DNA from: Microlunatus phosphovorus NM-1
GTDB taxonomy: Bacteria; Actinomycetota; Actinomycetes; Propionibacteriales; Propionibacteriaceae
Length of the DNA stretch: 64,000 nucleotides
Assembly: GCF_000270245.1 (NCBI RefSeq)
Contig: NC_015635.1
Location: forward strand, 124,001 to 188,000
Direction of reading: 5' to 3'
Notes under the pieces: generated by a model
Told to the model about the DNA's origin: nothing
The model's input: the letters and a program-made list of their open reading frames with translations, nothing else
The model's database searches: none
Shown here: positions 8,712 through 16,337 of the stretch, one piece after another
Position numbering within the stretch: position 1 is the stretch's first letter
Layout: each line of letters starts with the position of its first letter
Made by a program: the position numbers and the translations under genes

Positions 8712-9893
8712 GTGGTTGAGGTTGTCGTCGCAGGAGCGGGCATCGTGGGTCTGGCGACCGCGTACGAGCTCACTCGGCGTGGGCATGGCGTGACCGTGCT
8801 GGAGAAGGAATCGGAGATCGCGCAGCACCAGACGGGGCGCAACTCGGGGGTGATCCACTCCGGGCTCTACTACGCGCCTGGCAGTCTCAAGGCCCGGCTC
8901 GGTACGGCTGGTGCCGCCTCGATGCGCGACTTCGCGGTCGAGCACGGCGTCCCGGTCGAGATCTGCGGCAAGCTCGTGGTGGCCACCAAGCCCGAGCAGC
9001 TCCCCGCACTGGAGAAGCTCCAGGAGCGCGGCCAGGCCAATGGTGTACCGCTGCGCCGGATCACGCCCAGCGAGGCGAAGGAGTTCGAGCCGAACGTGTC
9101 CTGCGTGGCGGCTCTTCGGGTGGAGACGACCGGCATCGTGGACTACGTCGGGGTCTGCCGAACGCTGGCGTCCTTGATCATCGAAGGTGGTGGCCGGCTG
9201 GTCACCGGGACCGAGATCGTCGGCATCGACGCGCGACCGGGCGGCGTCACTGTGGTCGCAGCCGACGGTGAGCACCGGGCCGACCGGTTCGTGAACTGTG
9301 CCGGGCTCCAGTCCGATCGGCTGGCGCGGCTGGCCGGACTGGATCCCGACGTACGGATCGTGCCCTTCCGCGGGGAGTACTTCGAGCTGAAGCCCGCGTA
9401 CGAGAACCTGGTGCAGGGCCTGATCTATCCGGTGCCCGATCCGACTCTGCCGTTCCTGGGTGTGCATCTGACGAAGATGATCAACGGTGGGGTGCACGCC
9501 GGGCCGAATGCGGTGCTGGCCTTGGCGCGGGAAGGGTATTCCTGGCGGACGGTGAAGCCCAAGGACGTGGCCGACTATCTGCGCTGGCCGGGGCTGTGGC
9601 GACTGGGCCGACGGTACTGGCGGACGGGTATCGGTGAGGTCGCCCGATCCCTGTCCCACAAGAGATTCCTGGCCAGTCTGCGTGAGCTGGTGCCGGAGCT
9701 GCCGGACGACAGTCTGGAGCCGGCGCCGGCCGGCGTACGGGCGCAGGCGCTCCGTCGGGACGGGTCGATGCTGGACGACTTCGCCTACCTGCGAGCGCCC
9801 GGTCAGATCCATGTGCTGAACGCTCCGTCTCCGGCTGCCACCGCATCGTTGGAGATCGGCCGGACCATCGCCGACGAGGTCGACCGGCTCTGA
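8712..9893 (+). CDS. lhgO: L-2-hydroxyglutarate oxidase
   Basis: 393 aa from the GTG at 8712, chosen because GGGAG at 8701-8705 is 6 bases upstream and the FAD motif follows at once (VVVAGAGIVGLATAYEL). DAO-fold features: VLEKESEIAQHQTGRNSGVIHSGLYYAPGS, a hallmark of LhgO, LRVETTGIVDYVGVC, and a C-terminal FAD segment LNAPSPAATASLEIGR. The enzyme oxidises L-2-hydroxyglutarate to 2-oxoglutarate and passes electrons to the membrane quinone pool, a metabolite-repair step. It lies just before, and on the same strand as, the pterin-like cluster but about 100 bases away, so it is probably independent. Confidence 0.9.
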   Translation: MVEVVVAGAGIVGLATAYELTRRGHGVTVLEKESEIAQHQTGRNSGVIHSGLYYAPGSLKARLGTAGAASMRDFAVEHGVPVEICGKLVVATKPEQLPALEKLQERGQANGVPLRRITPSEAKEFEPNVSCVAALRVETTGIVDYVGVCRTLASLIIEGGGRLVTGTEIVGIDARPGGVTVVAADGEHRADRFVNCAGLQSDRLARLAGLDPDVRIVPFRGEYFELKPAYENLVQGLIYPVPDPTLPFLGVHLTKMINGGVHAGPNAVLALAREGYSWRTVKPKDVADYLRWPGLWRLGRRYWRTGIGEVARSLSHKRFLASLRELVPELPDDSLEPAPAGVRAQALRRDGSMLDDFAYLRAPGQIHVLNAPSPAATASLEIGRTIADEVDRL

Positions 9894-10001
9894 TCGGCCG
9901 GGAGTCGCCCGCCAGGATCGGCTGGGTAGGCTGGCCGAACTCTTACGGCTGACCAGGTGCGGATCGGTCACGAGCTCGGGCCGACGGCGAGGAGGTCCCC
10001 G

Positions 10002-11006
10002 GTGACGCGTGATGCGGACGCATTCTGGGTGCTGTCGCCGGGCGTCGGCGCTATCCGTCCCGCCACGATCCCTGAACCCGGCCCCGATGAGGTCGTGGTC
10101 CGAACGCTGCACTCCGCCATCAGCCGCGGCACCGAGTCGCTGGTCTTTCGCGGTGGTGTCCCCGAGTCGGAGCGGGTCCGGATGCGGGCGCCGTTCCAGG
10201 ACGGCGATTTTCCTGGCCCGGTGAAGTACGGCTATCTCAACGTCGGCTTGGTCGAGGAGGGGCCGCGGCGGCTGCGCGGCCGAACCGTGTTCTGCCTGTT
10301 TCCGCATCAGACCAGGTACGTCGTGCCGGCCGCCGCTGTGACTCTGGTGCCCGACGACGTGCCGGCGGCCCGGGCGGTGCTGGCCGGCACCCTCGAAACG
10401 GCGATCAACCTGGCCTGGGATGCCCAGCCGTGGATCGGCCAACGGATCGCCGTGGTGGGCGCCGGCATGGTCGGAGCCTGTGTTGCCCGACTGCTCGCGG
10501 GCATCCCGGGCACCGAGGTGACCCTGGTCGACGTCGACCCGGAGCGTTCCGGGGTCGCTGAGGGCCTCGGTGTCGGGTTCGCGCTGCCGGGCGCGGCGCC
10601 GACCGGTTGCGATCTGGTCGTGCATGCCAGCGCAACCAGCGCCGGGTTGCAGCTCGGCCTCGATCTGCTGGCCCCCGAGGGCACCGTCTGGGACCTCAGC
10701 TGGTACGGCGAGCGTCCGGTGTCGCTGACCCTCGGCGGATCCTTCCACTCCGGGCGGCTGGCGATCCGAGCGAGCCAGGTCGGCACGATCCCGAGCACGC
10801 AGCGATCCGGGCGCACCTTCGCCGATCGGCTGGCACTCGCTCTGAGGCTGCTCCGTGACCCCGCCTATGACGTGATCCTCACCGACAGGTCCCCCTTCAC
10901 GGAACTGCCGGCGGTGCTGTCCGACATCGCGGCCGGGCGTCGGCCCGGGCTCTGCCACGTGATCGACTATGGGTCCGAGTCCGTCAGCCGCGACCGATCG
11001 AGGTGA
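10002..11006 (+). CDS. zinc-less MDR-family dehydrogenase of the pterin-like cluster
   Basis: 334 aa from the GTG at 10002, supported by AGGAGG at 9990-9995 with 6-base spacing; a GTG at 9957 would add 15 unconvincing residues. The N-terminal GroES-like part (ISRGTESLVFRGGVPESE) lacks the GHE catalytic-zinc motif; the Rossmann part has IAVVGAGMVGACVARLL near residue 150 and LVDVDPERSG. The family includes zinc-free MDR reductases. It is followed after 3 bases by the PTPS-like gene and by glycosyltransferase, methyltransferase, RibD-C and GTP-cyclohydrolase genes, so it probably reduces or oxidises an intermediate of that pathway. Confidence 0.78.
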   Translation: MTRDADAFWVLSPGVGAIRPATIPEPGPDEVVVRTLHSAISRGTESLVFRGGVPESERVRMRAPFQDGDFPGPVKYGYLNVGLVEEGPRRLRGRTVFCLFPHQTRYVVPAAAVTLVPDDVPAARAVLAGTLETAINLAWDAQPWIGQRIAVVGAGMVGACVARLLAGIPGTEVTLVDVDPERSGVAEGLGVGFALPGAAPTGCDLVVHASATSAGLQLGLDLLAPEGTVWDLSWYGERPVSLTLGGSFHSGRLAIRASQVGTIPSTQRSGRTFADRLALALRLLRDPAYDVILTDRSPFTELPAVLSDIAAGRRPGLCHVIDYGSESVSRDRSR

Positions 11007-11009
11007 GTC

Positions 11010-11408
11010 GTGTTCACAGTGACCGTTCGTGATCATCTGATGGTGGCGCACAGCCTGCGCGGCGAGGCGTTCGGCCCGGCTCAACGGCTGCACGGGGCGA
11101 CTTATGTGATCGATGCGACCTTCCATGCCGCCGATCTCGACGACAACGGCATCGTGCTCGACATCGGGTTGGCAAGCGCTGAGCTGCATCGGATCGCGGA
11201 GGGTCTGAGCTATCGCAACCTGGACGACGAGCCGGCGTTCGCCGGCCAGAACACCACCACCGAGGTGCTGGCCCAGGCGATCGCGGACCGGCTCGCCGAC
11301 CGGCTGCACGCCGGCGCCCTCGGGCGGCCGGCGTCCGAGATTGCTCGGATCGGCGTCACCTTGCACGAGTCGCCGGTCGCTTCGGCGGGCTACGAGCGAG
11401 AACCGTGA
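11010..11408 (+). CDS. 6-pyruvoyl-tetrahydropterin synthase/QueD-like protein
   Basis: 132 aa from a GTG at 11010. PTPS-fold landmarks: [10 protein letters not shown] near residue 13, [35 protein letters not shown] near residue 70, and a C-terminal [11 protein letters not shown]. Two active-site features look lost: the Cys between the first and second zinc-ligand regions is absent, and the HGH motif is HGA, removing one of three zinc-ligand His. T-fold chemistry on a pterin or related triphosphate is therefore likely but may differ from PTPS/QueD. Its stop overlaps the glycosyltransferase start (GTGA). Confidence 0.75.
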   Translation: MFTVTVRDHLMVAHSLRGEAFGPAQRLHGATYVIDATFHAADLDDNGIVLDIGLASAELHRIAEGLSYRNLDDEPAFAGQNTTTEVLAQAIADRLADRLHAGALGRPASEIARIGVTLHESPVASAGYEREP

Positions 11409-12544
11409 CCGTACTGAGTGGTCGTGCTCAGCGATCCCGGCAGGCACGGCCCGTGACCAGGCCGGTGCGCGGGGTCACATCCGCTGCCGCGGTGGACGTG
11501 GTCGTGCCGGGCGCCATCGATGATCAGGCTCGCCCGAGCGGCGGCAACATCTATGATCGGCGACTCTGCCAGGGACTGACCGATGTCGGTTGGGTGGTCC
11601 GAGAGCATCGCCTCGCCGGCTCGTGGCCGGTGCCGAACGACACCGATCGAGGGCTGTTGGCGGCGGTCGTAGCGCGCGTGCCGCGGGGTGGGCTGCTGCT
11701 CGTCGACGGGTTGATCGCGTCGGCGGCGCCGGATGAGTTGCGTCGGTGCTCGGTTCTGGGGATTCGGCTGATCGTGTTGGTCCATCTGCCGCTCGGTGTC
11801 GCGGCACCGCCGGAGAGCGCGGTCGCCACCCGGGAGCGTGCCGTGCTGGCCGGCGCTGACGTGCTGATAGCCACCAGCCGTTGGACCGGTCGCTGGCTTG
11901 TCGATCACTACCGGCTGCCCAGCGAGCGCGTACATGTCGCCGAGCCGGGCGTCGCGTCCGCCGGGCTCACCTGGCCGACGGCGGCAGGCGGCCGGCTGCT
12001 CTGCGTGGGTGCGCTCGCCCCGCACAAGGGGCAGGACCTGCTGGTGTCGGCGCTGGCCCGGCTCGGCGAGTTCGACTGGCGCTGCGGGCTGGTTGGACCC
12101 GAGGCCGAACCGGCGTACGGGCGGTCGGTGCGTGACCTGATCACTTCCTCGGGACTGACCGAACGCGTGGAACTGACTGGCCCGCTGGCACCCGCCGAAC
12201 TGATGGCACGCTACGCCGAGACCGATCTGGTCGTGGTGCCATCGCGGATCGAGACGTACGGGATGGTGGTCTGCGAGGCGCATGCCCGTGGGATCCCGGT
12301 GATCGCCACCCTCGCTGGTGGGCTGCCGGACACGCTCGGTCTGGCCGGCGACGGCAGCGGGCCCGGGCTGCTCATACCGGTCGGCGATCCGGAATCGCTC
12401 GCAGACGCCCTGCGGCGGTGGCTGACCGACGAGACGCTGCGTAGCCGGTTGCGAGACGCCGCCGCCGCGCGCCGCCAGATGCTGCCGGCCTGGTCCTCGA
12501 CCGTCGAGCACATCGACGTGATCCTGAGCGGACTGGTTCCCTGA
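11405..12544 (+). CDS. GT4-family (GT-B) glycosyltransferase
   Basis: 379 aa from a GTG at 11405 that overlaps the upstream stop. GT-B fold: an N-terminal acceptor domain with [16 protein letters not shown], a linker with [18 protein letters not shown] near residue 200, and the nucleotide-sugar motif EX7E in [21 protein letters not shown] near residue 280. GT4 enzymes transfer a sugar from NDP-sugar with retention. Embedded in a pterin/riboflavin-like gene set, it probably glycosylates the product; the sugar and acceptor are unknown. Confidence 0.85.
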   Translation: MTVLSGRAQRSRQARPVTRPVRGVTSAAAVDVVVPGAIDDQARPSGGNIYDRRLCQGLTDVGWVVREHRLAGSWPVPNDTDRGLLAAVVARVPRGGLLLVDGLIASAAPDELRRCSVLGIRLIVLVHLPLGVAAPPESAVATRERAVLAGADVLIATSRWTGRWLVDHYRLPSERVHVAEPGVASAGLTWPTAAGGRLLCVGALAPHKGQDLLVSALARLGEFDWRCGLVGPEAEPAYGRSVRDLITSSGLTERVELTGPLAPAELMARYAETDLVVVPSRIETYGMVVCEAHARGIPVIATLAGGLPDTLGLAGDGSGPGLLIPVGDPESLADALRRWLTDETLRSRLRDAAAARRQMLPAWSSTVEHIDVILSGLVP

Positions 12545-12599
12545 TGCGGGACTCCGGTGCCGCGGATGTGGCCACGATTCCCAGCGGACGGGGCGCCTG

Positions 12600-13553
12600 A
12601 TGATGGCGGCCGAGGTCGAGCACGGGAGAGCAAGCGCCGACTGGCTGGCGCTGCGCGAGCCGGCGGATGCCCTCGCTCGTTCCACCCGACTGCTCGATGA
12701 CCTGCCGCCGCTGCTCCGCCCGAAGTTGCTCGGGTCTGTCGGTGTTGCTCGATCTACAGATCGAGCAACACCGACGAACCCGAGCAACAATCGGAGCCGC
12801 CTGATCGTGCACGACCTCGGCAGCGGGACGGGCTCCCAGCGGCGTTGGCTGGCTCCACGGCTGCCCTGGCCGCAGCACTGGGTGGAGCACGATCGCGATG
12901 CAGCCCTCCAGACTGAGCCGCTCGCCCCGTCTGTGCCCGCCCGTAGATCTGAGGGGCGCAGCCGGGACAGTGACGATGCTGTGGAGGTCACCCGGTGCAC
13001 CTGCGATCTGGCCGAGCTGAGCGCTGATCATCTGAAGCACGCGGACCTGATCACCGCCTCGGCGCTGCTCGACGTGCTCACCGCCACGACCATCGACCGG
13101 CTGGCCGAGGTGGCCGCCGCTCTCCGAGTGCCGACGCTGCTGACGCTGTCGGTCGTCGGCCGAGTCAGGCTCGGCCCGTCCGACCCGCTCGACCAAGCGG
13201 TGCTGGCCGCGTTCAACGAACACCAACGACGCGGCACGGCGGCGGGTCGGTTGCTGGGGCCGGACGCGGTGGCGTACGCGACGCACGTTCTCCGTCGTCG
13301 TGGAGCCACCGTCCGATCCGCGTCCAGTCCATGGTCGCTGGGTTCCTCGACCGGGCCGCAGGGCACCCATGACGACCGGGGGAGAGCGCTGCTGGCGGCC
13401 TGGTTCACCGGCTGGCTGGATGCGGCGCTCGAGCAGCAGCCGGATTTGGCGACCCGGGCAGCCGACTACCGGCGACGTCGGCGGGCCGAGATCGACGGCC
13501 GGCGTCTGGCAGTCACAGTCGAGCACACCGATCTGCTGGCGTGGTGGCCGTGA
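12600..13553 (+). CDS. SAM-dependent methyltransferase-like protein of the pterin-like cluster
   Basis: 317 aa. The SAM-binding motif I is LIVHDLGSGTGSQRRW near residue 70, followed by HWVEHDRD, a plausible acidic motif II, and SALLDVLTATT in the expected position of motif IV. The C-terminal half is divergent and may be a family-specific domain. Residues about 43-63 are encoded by a near-perfect DNA palindrome (12726-12787) that looks like an insertion between the N-terminal helix and motif I. The gene overlaps the RibD-C gene by 13 bases. Methylation of the pathway product is inferred only. Confidence 0.7.
   Translation: MMAAEVEHGRASADWLALREPADALARSTRLLDDLPPLLRPKLLGSVGVARSTDRATPTNPSNNRSRLIVHDLGSGTGSQRRWLAPRLPWPQHWVEHDRDAALQTEPLAPSVPARRSEGRSRDSDDAVEVTRCTCDLAELSADHLKHADLITASALLDVLTATTIDRLAEVAAALRVPTLLTLSVVGRVRLGPSDPLDQAVLAAFNEHQRRGTAAGRLLGPDAVAYATHVLRRRGATVRSASSPWSLGSSTGPQGTHDDRGRALLAAWFTGWLDAALEQQPDLATRAADYRRRRRAEIDGRRLAVTVEHTDLLAWWP
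12726..12787. repeat. in-frame palindromic element inside the methyltransferase gene
   Basis: Arms 12726-12755 and 12758-12787 are inverted copies matching at 28 of 30 positions with only a 2-base loop (AC). The inner 18 bases per arm (GTCGGTGTTGCTCGATCT) are perfect. The element adds roughly 20 codons without breaking the reading frame. Its makeup resembles in-gene palindromic elements known from other bacteria, but no family can be named from this window. Confidence 0.7.
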
Positions 13554-14254
13554 GCGCCCGGCCGGCCGAGCGGCCGTACACGCTGCTCAGCTGCTGCATC
13601 AGCCTCGACGGCTACCTGGACGGCGCCTCCGGGCCGCGCTGGGTGCTGTCCGGTGCCGCCGATCTGGATCGGGTCGACGCCCTGCGAGCCGGCTGCGACG
13701 CGATCCTCGTGGGCGCCGGCACCATCCGCCGTGACGATCCCCGGCTGCTCGTGCGCGACCAGGAACGGATCGGCGAACGGTTGGCCCGAGGCCTGAGCGC
13801 CTCACCGATCAAAGTGACGCTGTCCAGCAGTGGCGAACTGCCTCCCGAGGCCGCGTTCTTCCGCGCCGGTGACGGACTCAAGCTGGTGTATTGCCCGACC
13901 GCGACGGCGGATCGGCTCCGCACTCAGTGCGACGGCCGAGCCACCCTGGTCGAGGTTGGCGAACGGGTCGACGTACGCCGACTGAGCGAGGATCTGTACG
14001 CCCGTGGGGTGCGCCGGCTGATGGTCGAGGGCGGCGGCTCGGTCCTCACGCAGTTTCTCGTCGGGGACCTGGCCGACGAACTGCAGTTGGCGGTCGCACC
14101 GGTGTTCGTCGGCGATCATCGGGCCCCCAGATTCGTCGGTGAGGGAGACTTTCCGTGGGGACCTGATCGGCGGGCCCGGTTGGTCGAGGCACGTCCGGTC
14201 GGCGACGTCGTGCTGCATCGCTATGCGCTCTCCGGCCGGTACGGTCTGCCCTGA
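13541..14254 (+). CDS. RibD C-terminal-domain reductase
   Basis: 237 aa, a stand-alone RibD_C (DHFR-like) domain. Motifs: YTLLSCCISLDGYLD, AILVGAGTIRRDDPRLLVR, and RLMVEGGGSVLTQFL near residue 165, the NADPH-binding glycine motif. In riboflavin synthesis this domain reduces the ribosyl side chain of the aminouracil phosphate. Here it lacks the deaminase half of bifunctional RibD and stands among PTPS-like and glycosyltransferase genes, so it may act on a related intermediate. GTG at 13541 or 13550 could be the start; both overlap the methyltransferase gene. An IS3 element has inserted 53 bases downstream. Confidence 0.85.
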   Translation: MVAVSARPAERPYTLLSCCISLDGYLDGASGPRWVLSGAADLDRVDALRAGCDAILVGAGTIRRDDPRLLVRDQERIGERLARGLSASPIKVTLSSSGELPPEAAFFRAGDGLKLVYCPTATADRLRTQCDGRATLVEVGERVDVRRLSEDLYARGVRRLMVEGGGSVLTQFLVGDLADELQLAVAPVFVGDHRAPRFVGEGDFPWGPDRRARLVEARPVGDVVLHRYALSGRYGLP

Positions 14255-14374
14255 CTCAGCCGATCCGACCCAACCGACCGAAGCTCAGCAGACCAACCCA
14301 GCCGAGATGGACTTCCCCCCGTTTGACGGACACCTGACCTGAGGTGGCCACTGGTCACCAGGGAGGATGTCGTT

Positions 14375-14668
14375 GTGCCTGCTCCTCACCCGCCTGAGTT
14401 CCGCCGTCGTGCGGTCGAGCTTGCTCGTGAGCGGTCCAAGCCAGTTGCTGAGTTGGCGAAAGATCTGGGAATTTCCGAATCGTGTCTGCGTCGCTGGATG
14501 GAGCAGTCCGAGACCGACGCTGCCGGTGGTAGCGAGACGGCGTTGACCAGTCGGGAGAAGAAGGAGCTGGTCGAGCTGCGCCGGGATAAACGGCGCCTGG
14601 AGATGGAAGTCGAGATCTTGAAAAGGGCGGCCGCCTATTTTGCCCAGGAGAATGTTCTCCCAAAATAG
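14375..14668 (+). CDS. IS3-family transposase OrfA
   Basis: 97 aa. An N-terminal helix-turn-helix (FRRRAVELARERSKPVAELA, then LGISESCLRRWM) and a C-terminal leucine-zipper-like coil (ELRRDKRRLEMEVEILKRAAAYFA) are the usual OrfA layout. The last codons contain the slippery heptamer C CCA AAA at 14659-14665, immediately before the TAG stop, allowing a -1 shift into orfB. Confidence 0.92.
   Translation: MPAPHPPEFRRRAVELARERSKPVAELAKDLGISESCLRRWMEQSETDAAGGSETALTSREKKELVELRRDKRRLEMEVEILKRAAAYFAQENVLPK
14659..14665 (+). promoter_or_regulatory. -1 programmed frameshift heptamer CCCAAAA
   Basis: In the orfA frame the bases read C CCA AAA followed by TAG, the canonical X XXY YYZ pattern. A slip of -1 continues as CCC AAA ATA GTG into orfB, giving the fused OrfAB transposase. 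A GTG at 14668 overlapping the stop could instead allow reinitiation of OrfB alone. Confidence 0.75.
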
Positions 14669-15558
14669 TGTACGGGCTGGTCCATGAAATGGCCGATGAC
14701 GGGATTGATGTCGCGGTGGCTTGCCGGGTGCTGAATGTGTCGCGGTCGGGATACTACGACTGGCGCGGCCGGCCTGCATCGGCACGGGAACAGGAGAACA
14801 CGCTGCTGTTGAAGCTGATCGAGGAGATCCATGCCGATGAGGACATGAAGACGTACGGGGCGCCGCGGGTGCACGCCGAGCTGGTCTTGGGGCACGACCT
14901 GCAGGTGAACCAGAAGCGGGTCGCCCGGCTGATGCGCCAGGCCGGCATCCAGGGCCTGTACCGGCGGCGTCGGTCGTGGACCACGATCCGGGACCCGCAC
15001 GCCATCCCCGCCAAGGACCTCGTCAACCGCCGGTTCACGGTGGACGGTCCGAACCGGTTGTGGCTGACCGACATCACCGAGCACCCGACGGTGGAGGGCA
15101 AGGTGTACTGCGCCGCGGTCATGGACGCCTGGTCCCGCCGGGTCCTGGGCTGGTCCATCGACGACAACATGCGGAAGGAGCTCGTGGTCGACGCGCTCGG
15201 GATGGCGGTGCTGCGGCGCAACCCGATGGACGTCGACAATAACACGATCATGCATTCCGATCACGGGTCGCAATTCACATCGTGGGCATTCAGTCAGAAA
15301 GTCTATGATGCCGGGCTGGTGCCGTCGATGGGCAGTGTGGGCGACTGCTACGACAATGCGATGATGGAGTCCTTCTGGGAGAGAATGCAACTCGAGCTGC
15401 TCGATTCGCAGGTATGGTTCACCCGGGACGAGCTTGCCAACGCGATGTTTCGATGGATAGAATCATGGTATAATCGGAGACGTCGGCATTCGAGTATTGG
15501 AATGCTGTCGCCGATAGAGTTTGAAACCCGTTCCACAGGGTCAGACCGTCCGGGCTGA
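14668..15558 (+). CDS. IS3-family transposase OrfB (DDE integrase core)
   Basis: 296 aa, full length. HTH_21-like region near residues 50-90 (KTYGAPRVHAEL, NQKRVARLMRQAGIQG), then the rve integrase core with Asp in LWLTDITEHPT, Asp in IMHSDHGSQFTS and Glu in NAMMESFWERMQLE, spaced as in DDE transposases, and the C-terminal YNRRRRHSSIGMLSPIEFE. No premature stop, so the element may still be active. Confidence 0.93.
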   Translation: MYGLVHEMADDGIDVAVACRVLNVSRSGYYDWRGRPASAREQENTLLLKLIEEIHADEDMKTYGAPRVHAELVLGHDLQVNQKRVARLMRQAGIQGLYRRRRSWTTIRDPHAIPAKDLVNRRFTVDGPNRLWLTDITEHPTVEGKVYCAAVMDAWSRRVLGWSIDDNMRKELVVDALGMAVLRRNPMDVDNNTIMHSDHGSQFTSWAFSQKVYDAGLVPSMGSVGDCYDNAMMESFWERMQLELLDSQVWFTRDELANAMFRWIESWYNRRRRHSSIGMLSPIEFETRSTGSDRPG

Positions 15559-15615
15559 CCCTCAACCCCGAGTGTCCGTGGAACAGGGGGAACCTCAAGA
15601 CCCTCAGGAGGCCCG

Positions 15616-16302
15616 ATGCACCCGGCGGTTCCAGTCGCCACCATCCGCAGTCAGGTGCCACTGCCGCTGCAATTCGGGGACGGTTTTCGCACGTCGGCAC
15701 GCGCCATCACCTTCGACGGACTGGTCGACGGTCGCGAGCATCTGGCCATCGGGTTGGGAAATCGCGCCACCGTGCCGGCCGACGCCACGCAATTGGACGT
15801 GCCGCTGGTCCGGCCGCACAGCGAGTGCCTGACCGGCGACGTCCTCGGCAGCCAGCGCTGCGACTGCGGCCCTCAGCTCCGAGAAGCGGTCGAGCGAATC
15901 GGCGAGACCGGCGGCTATCTGCTCTATCTGCGTCAGGAGGGGCGTGACATCGGCCTGTACGCCAAGCTCGATGCCTATCTGCTGCAGGACCAGGGACTCG
16001 ACACGTACGCCGCGAATGAGGCGCTCGGCTTCGGTGCGGACGAGCGGCAATATGTGGTCGCGGCGCAGATGTTGTTGGCACTCGGCTGCCCGCGGATCGC
16101 GTTGCTGTCCAACAACCCGGACAAGGCCGGTCAGCTCGCCAGACTGGGGATCGAGATCACCGAGGAGCTCCGGACCGGCGTGCATCTCTCGCCCGACAAC
16201 GCCGACTATCTGGTCGCCAAGGCGGAGCTGGGTGGCCATCAGATTGCGCTCGATCACCGGATCCTCAAGCTCGGCGGTGGCGCGGGCGCATCCGGCGGCT
16301 GA
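15616..16302 (+). CDS. GTP cyclohydrolase II-type enzyme of the pterin-like cluster
   Basis: 228 aa, the monofunctional RibA length without the DHBP synthase half. Diagnostic motifs: RPHSECLTGDVLGSQRCDCG near residue 66 (zinc Cys ligands), LRQEGRDIGLYAKL (catalytic), LLSNNPDKAGQL. GTP cyclohydrolase II opens GTP to the diaminopyrimidine phosphate that begins riboflavin synthesis. Standing with PTPS-like and RibD-C genes, it probably starts a dedicated side pathway rather than bulk riboflavin. AGGAGG at 15605-15610 sits 5 bases before the ATG. The IS3 element just upstream probably breaks read-through from the rest of the cluster. Confidence 0.88.
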   Translation: MHPAVPVATIRSQVPLPLQFGDGFRTSARAITFDGLVDGREHLAIGLGNRATVPADATQLDVPLVRPHSECLTGDVLGSQRCDCGPQLREAVERIGETGGYLLYLRQEGRDIGLYAKLDAYLLQDQGLDTYAANEALGFGADERQYVVAAQMLLALGCPRIALLSNNPDKAGQLARLGIEITEELRTGVHLSPDNADYLVAKAELGGHQIALDHRILKLGGGAGASGG

Positions 16303-16337
16303 CCGCACGGCTCCGACAGGCACTGCCGGAGCATGGC

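Larger units (their letters stand above)
14305..15600. mobile_element. intact IS3-family insertion sequence with AGA target duplication
   Basis: Terminal inverted repeats are at 14308-14333 and 15572-15597 (both read TG...TTCCCCC.GTT..ACGGACAC inwards, about 19 of 26 matching). The element is 1290 bp. AGA flanks it on both sides (14305-14307 and 15598-15600), the 3-bp duplication expected for IS3. It carries orfA and orfB in the -1 arrangement. Joining the flanks puts CTCAGGAGG back in front of the GTP cyclohydrolase II start, so the insertion landed 16 bases upstream of that ATG. Confidence 0.93.

Noticed and set aside
8664-11447. A 927-codon open frame on the minus strand
   Set aside because: It runs antisense to the L-2-hydroxyglutarate oxidase, MDR dehydrogenase and PTPS-like genes, which have clear motifs and ribosome-binding sites. 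Its composition (His/Arg/Gly-rich, no domains) is that of a GC-rich shadow frame.
15616-16302. Plain housekeeping riboflavin ribA
   Set aside because: No other riboflavin gene is adjacent, and the gene's original operon partners are PTPS-like and glycosyltransferase genes, so a dedicated pathway is favoured, though housekeeping use cannot be excluded.
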